In this document: one piece after another, positions 4,826-5,499 of the stretch | Layout of the letters: each line of letters begins with the position of its first letter | Position numbering within the stretch: position 1 is the stretch's first letter | Assembly: GCA_014859985.1 (NCBI GenBank) | Contig: JACZKN010000123.1 | Span: 1 to 5,499, forward strand | Source: Candidatus Krumholzibacteriia bacterium | GTDB taxonomy: Bacteria > Krumholzibacteriota > Krumholzibacteriia > LZORAL124-64-63 | Direction of reading: 5' to 3' | DNA length: 5,499 bases | Program-made: the position numbers and the translations under genes | Notes under the pieces: model-generated | What the model saw: the letters and a program-made list of their open reading frames with translations, nothing else | What the model was told of the DNA's origin: nothing | Databases searched by the model: none

Positions 4826-5499
4826 ATGGGGCGCCGTTGCCAGTGCCTGCACCCGAACAGGGTGTTTTTGGTGGTAATTCTCCTGATTGCACTTTTGGGC
4901 CTGGCCGCAAACGCGGGCACCTTAACGCCCCTGCGCCATCAGGACACCGTTGTCCGGATTCACGCCGCGCGGGAACAGTCCCCTCTTTGGGTCGACGGCC
5001 CAACGCTGACGCCCCAGGCCCTGGCGATGCTGCACCAGATCGCCGCCGCCGGGGACGACGGCCTGGAACCCGCCGACTACCACCTGCGGGAATTGATGAC
5101 CCTGCTGGCCTTCGTGGCACCGGTGGGAGAGCCGGTCTGGGCCGACGCCGAAGCCGGCAGCCGGGCAGAGGACCTGCTGACGGACGCCTTCCTCGGCCTC
5201 GGCGTGGACCTGGCGCGCGGGCGCCTGGAACCCGGCGCCCTCTGGAAAGCCTGGTCCCCGGCCGGGGTGCGTCCCGGCCCCCTGCCCCGGCTGGCGGACG
5301 TTGCCATCGGCCTGCCCGGCGCGGCGCCGGTCCGGAGCGGCGCTGCCGCCGACACGCTGCTGGCCGCGCTGGAAGGTTGCCGCCCCACCCAACCCGGGTA
5401 CCGGGAGTTGCGCGGGGCGCTGACAGACCTGCGGAACATCGCCGCCACGGGCGGCTGGCCGACGGTCGCGGACGGCCCGCTGCTGCGGCCGGGTGACCA
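4826..5499 (+). CDS. L,D-transpeptidase of the YcbB/LdtD type, N-terminal part, cut by the right edge
   Basis: Open from the ATG at 4826 to the window end (224 codons seen). Residues 12-30 (VFLVVILLIALLGLAANA) are a signal peptide or membrane anchor, with ANA-G as possible cleavage site. The rest matches the N-terminal scaffold domain of YcbB-type L,D-transpeptidases: SPLWVDGPTLTPQALAML at 52-69, DDGLEPADYHL at 77-87, LLTDAFLGLGVDLARGRLEP at 117-136, PTQPGYRELRGAL at 187-199 and GGWPTVADGPLLRPGD at 209-224. These enzymes form 3-3 cross-links in periplasmic peptidoglycan. Their peptidoglycan-binding and YkuD catalytic domains, with the active-site Cys, would follow beyond the edge, so activity cannot be judged. 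GGGAG at 4811-4815 is ten bases before the ATG. The signal-peptide codons are visibly richer in A and T than the rest of the gene. Confidence 0.85.
   Translation, partial: MGRRCQCLHPNRVFLVVILLIALLGLAANAGTLTPLRHQDTVVRIHAAREQSPLWVDGPTLTPQALAMLHQIAAAGDDGLEPADYHLRELMTLLAFVAPVGEPVWADAEAGSRAEDLLTDAFLGLGVDLARGRLEPGALWKAWSPAGVRPGPLPRLADVAIGLPGAAPVRSGAAADTLLAALEGCRPTQPGYRELRGALTDLRNIAATGGWPTVADGPLLRPGD

Noticed and set aside
4678..5496. A 272-codon plus-strand frame in the transpeptidase region
   Set aside because: It overlaps the transpeptidase in another frame and is Arg/Pro/Gly-rich without any domain. The frame from 4826 has a signal peptide and scaffold-domain matches.

Overview
The window is a stretch of GC-rich bacterial chromosome, roughly two thirds G+C or more by eye. 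The gene content points to a gammaproteobacterium: a YpfJ-type zinc peptidase that starts with the family's MRWQGRR sequence, a YcbB/LdtD-type L,D-transpeptidase, methylglyoxal synthase, and an octaheme cytochrome of the hydroxylamine oxidoreductase (HAO) superfamily. A member of the Chromatiales or a related group would fit, but that is inference and I cannot fix the genus.

Layout, left to right. (1) Positions 1-65, minus strand: the first 21 codons of a gene that runs off the left edge, with a Cys-Pro-Asn-Pro-Val-Cys zinc-ribbon start like that of some transposases. (2) 243-1757, minus: an intact, exported octaheme c-type cytochrome of the HAO superfamily. (3) About 1855-2600, minus: the remains of an IS91-family (HUH) insertion sequence. 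Its transposase is broken into short matches in different frames, and its left boundary may still carry a terminal hairpin followed by a GAAC tetranucleotide. (4) 2626-3099, minus: mgsA, methylglyoxal synthase, with all key catalytic residues present. (5) 3128-3676, minus: a four-helix membrane protein resembling DUF2871, 28 bases upstream of mgsA and probably co-transcribed with it. (6) 3677-3848: a divergent intergenic region. (7) 3849-4697, plus: ypfJ-type membrane-anchored zinc metallopeptidase. (8) 4698-4825: an intergenic region with a good sigma70-type promoter. (9) 4826 to the right edge, plus: the N-terminal part of an exported L,D-transpeptidase of the YcbB/LdtD type.

The genes do not form one pathway. 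The cytochrome concerns periplasmic nitrogen-compound redox chemistry, and no dedicated electron partner is visible here. mgsA and its membrane partner look like one small operon. ypfJ and the transpeptidase face the other way and act at the cell envelope. The most interesting points are: the HAO-like protein, which appears to have Val where the family usually has the His of an active-site Asp-His pair; the decayed IS91 element that ends about 100 bases upstream of that gene; and a cluster of inverted repeats around its likely promoter. I see no CRISPR array, rRNA, tRNA or clearly new multi-gene system.
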